In this document: positions 6,558 through 7,251 of the stretch, in pieces | Layout: each line of letters opens with the position of its first letter | Numbering within the stretch: the first letter of the stretch is position 1 | Assembly (NCBI GenBank): GCA_021772195.1 | Contig: JAJFML010000022.1 | Coordinates: forward strand, 1-7,251 | Direction: 5' to 3' | DNA length: 7,251 bases | Source: Chlamydiota bacterium | Lineage (GTDB): Bacteria; Chlamydiota; Chlamydiia; Chlamydiales; SM23-39 | Translations under genes and position numbers: made by a program | Notes under the pieces: model-generated | Database searches by the model: none | The model's input: only the letters and a program-made list of their open reading frames with translations | What the model was told of the DNA's origin: nothing

Positions 6558-6941
6558 CTATTCTGATGAATACTTTGAGCTTGCACTACTTAGGCTACTT
6601 CTTTTTCTTTCGCATTCTTTGGTAATTTCAACAATATTTCTATTAGTTGGCAAAAAGGCTCCATTAGTTCTAGGAGAGTTCGCCTGAATTGTCTCGGTTA
6701 TTAGCTTTTGTATTTCTTCCGTTTGAATTTTTTCGGCGATCTTTGAAGCATCAGCAATATGGCCCATTTTAATAAGGCCTATGCAGACTTCAAAGTATTC
6801 GTTGCTTTGTTTGATAAGATCTTTCATCTTATTTGCTTCGATTGCTCTTTCAAAAAGTTTTCTAAGAATAGAGTTTCTTCTTCCAAATACTATTTCTGAA
6901 GGGTCTTTAGTGCCCCCATTATCTGAAACTGCGGAAGCCAT
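6558..6941 (-). CDS. Small helical paralogue, copy 1 of 3, first gene of the operon (hypothetical)
   Basis: A 127-residue protein of unknown function, first in the minus-strand operon. CTAGGAG (6948-6954) lies 6 bases before the ATG, and a good promoter is centred about 40 bases upstream. The family signature is at 34-53: IEANKMKDLIKQSNEYFEVC, sharing Ile, Lys, Asp, Gln-Ser and Cys with the other two copies. It is followed by one TPR-like hairpin, GLIKMGHIADASKIAEKI (55-72), and a further helix (EIQKLITETI, 76-85). The C-terminal 40 residues are polar and serine-rich (SSLSSASSKYSSE), probably disordered. There is no signal peptide or membrane segment. The TAG stop overlaps the ribosome site of the next gene. 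The N- and C-terminal tails differ completely among the three copies, while the central 50-60 residues are conserved. Confidence 0.76.
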   Translation of the reverse strand: MASAVSDNGGTKDPSEIVFGRRNSILRKLFERAIEANKMKDLIKQSNEYFEVCIGLIKMGHIADASKIAEKIQTEEIQKLITETIQANSPRTNGAFLPTNRNIVEITKECERKRSSLSSASSKYSSE

Positions 6942-6969
6942 ATATGTCTCCTAGTTTTTTTGAGACAGT

Positions 6970-6998
6970 AGACTAATGATGTAAAAAGATAGAGTCAA
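6970..6998 (-). promoter_or_regulatory. Sigma-70-type promoter for the minus-strand operon
   Basis: Read on the minus strand: TTGACT (6998-6993), 17 bases, then TAGTCT (6975-6970). The -35 matches the consensus at 5 of 6 positions with ideal spacing; the -10 is weaker. Transcription would start near 6963, giving a leader of about 22 bases that contains the CTAGGAG ribosome site. No second promoter is evident inside the operon. Confidence 0.55.
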
Positions 6999-7035
6999 GT
7001 TTATTTTAAGAAAAATTAAAGAGCCCTTAAGGAGA

Positions 7036-7052
7036 TCCTGAACAACTCAGGA
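7036..7052. repeat. Small hairpin in the divergent intergenic region
   Basis: TCCTGA and TCAGGA (7036-7041 and 7047-7052) form a 6-bp stem with a 5-base loop. No T-run follows directly, so it is not a clear terminator; a TTTTT lies 11 bases later. Confidence 0.35.
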
Positions 7053-7096
7053 GAGGCCGCGACTTTTTAGCCAGCTTCGCCAGCATCAAAAGCCTC

Positions 7097-7144
7097 GTAG
7101 AAAGGGGGGAAAGCTTCGCTTGCCCCCCCCCCTTCTTATTCTAC
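7097..7144. repeat. GC-rich hairpin with a C10 tract
   Basis: GTAGAA-A-GGGGGG (7097-7109) can pair with CCCCCC from the C10 run (7123-7132) and with TTCTAC (7139-7144), leaving TCTTA as a bulge. The tip is a small AAGC/GCTT hairpin. AGCTTCGC at 7112-7119 repeats 7073-7080. It lies between the two divergent transcription units. A run of ten C is prone to slippage, and also to sequencing or assembly error. It could be part of a dispersed repeat; I cannot identify one. Confidence 0.6.
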
Positions 7145-7152
7145 CCGATGGT

Positions 7153-7175
7153 AATTAGCGGCTTTGCCGCTAATT
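7153..7175. repeat. Perfect 10-bp stem-loop upstream of the right-edge gene
   Basis: AATTAGCGGC (7153-7162), loop TTT, GCCGCTAATT (7166-7175). The stem is perfect, but neither strand has a T-run after it, so it is not a standard intrinsic terminator. Its right arm overlaps a TTGACA at 7174-7179, so a regulatory role is possible. Confidence 0.65.
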
Positions 7176-7213
7176 GACAAGGGGTTTATCTATTTATTTT
7201 TTTAGGTTAAAAT
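7174..7213 (+). promoter_or_regulatory. Possible promoter for the right-edge gene
   Basis: A perfect TTGACA (7174-7179) has no good -10 at 16-18 bases, where only a T-run is found. TAAAAT (7208-7213) is a fair -10, but its matching -35 would be the weak TTTATC (7185-7190, 17-base spacer). A promoter is likely somewhere here, but its elements are not settled. Confidence 0.33.
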
Positions 7214-7241
7214 ATCTCCTCATTTCTAACAGGAGAAGAAT

Positions 7242-7251
7242 ATGTCCCAGC
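7242..7251 (+). CDS. 5' end of a plus-strand gene leaving the window
   Basis: AGGAGAAG (7231-7238) is a strong ribosome site just before ATG 7242, and the frame reads Met-Ser-Gln up to the window edge. Three codons are too few to name the product. It is divergent from the minus-strand small-gene operon. Confidence 0.55.

Noticed and set aside
6487..6687. 66-codon plus-strand open frame with hydrophobic residues
   Set aside because: It spans the junction of two well-supported minus-strand genes and has no ribosome site; the hydrophobicity is a by-product of reading helical genes antisense.
1..7251. CRISPR array, tRNA or rRNA genes, or an insertion sequence with transposase
   Set aside because: No regularly spaced repeats, no tRNA or rRNA signatures and no transposase-like protein were seen on either strand.

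Overview
The window looks like part of a chromosome from a member of the Chlamydiae, most likely one of the amoeba-associated ('environmental') lineages rather than Chlamydiaceae. Three things point there. A tilS 3' end lies upstream of ftsH on the same strand, as in Chlamydia trachomatis, where the two are neighbours. The FtsH is very long (about 903 residues) with a large domain between its two membrane segments, as in chlamydial FtsH. The DNA is AT-rich. The family assignment is an inference from memory of gene order; no search was run.

Layout from left to right: (1) the 3' part of tilS (1-858); (2) four small same-strand genes (897-2586) that I read as one tandem paralogue family, sharing a glycine-heptad core in which two key glycines are always exactly 47 residues apart; (3) a 408-base non-coding stretch with an extended -10 promoter and an attenuator-like pair of competing hairpins leading into ftsH; (4) ftsH (2995-5706), complete and with all catalytic motifs; (5) a 19-bp inverted repeat between convergent genes; (6) three small minus-strand genes (6941 down to 5798), a second and unrelated tandem paralogue family built on a short helical, TPR-like hairpin, with a good promoter at 6970-6998; (7) a hairpin-rich, locally GC-rich intergenic stretch with a C10 tract; (8) the first codons of a plus-strand gene leaving the window at 7242.

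The two housekeeping genes (tRNA-Ile lysidine synthesis and membrane protein quality control) form the conserved backbone. The seven small genes on either side of ftsH look like lineage-specific expansions inserted into that backbone. No function can be assigned to either family from sequence. The main new observations are the two paralogue families and the possible RNA-based control of ftsH.
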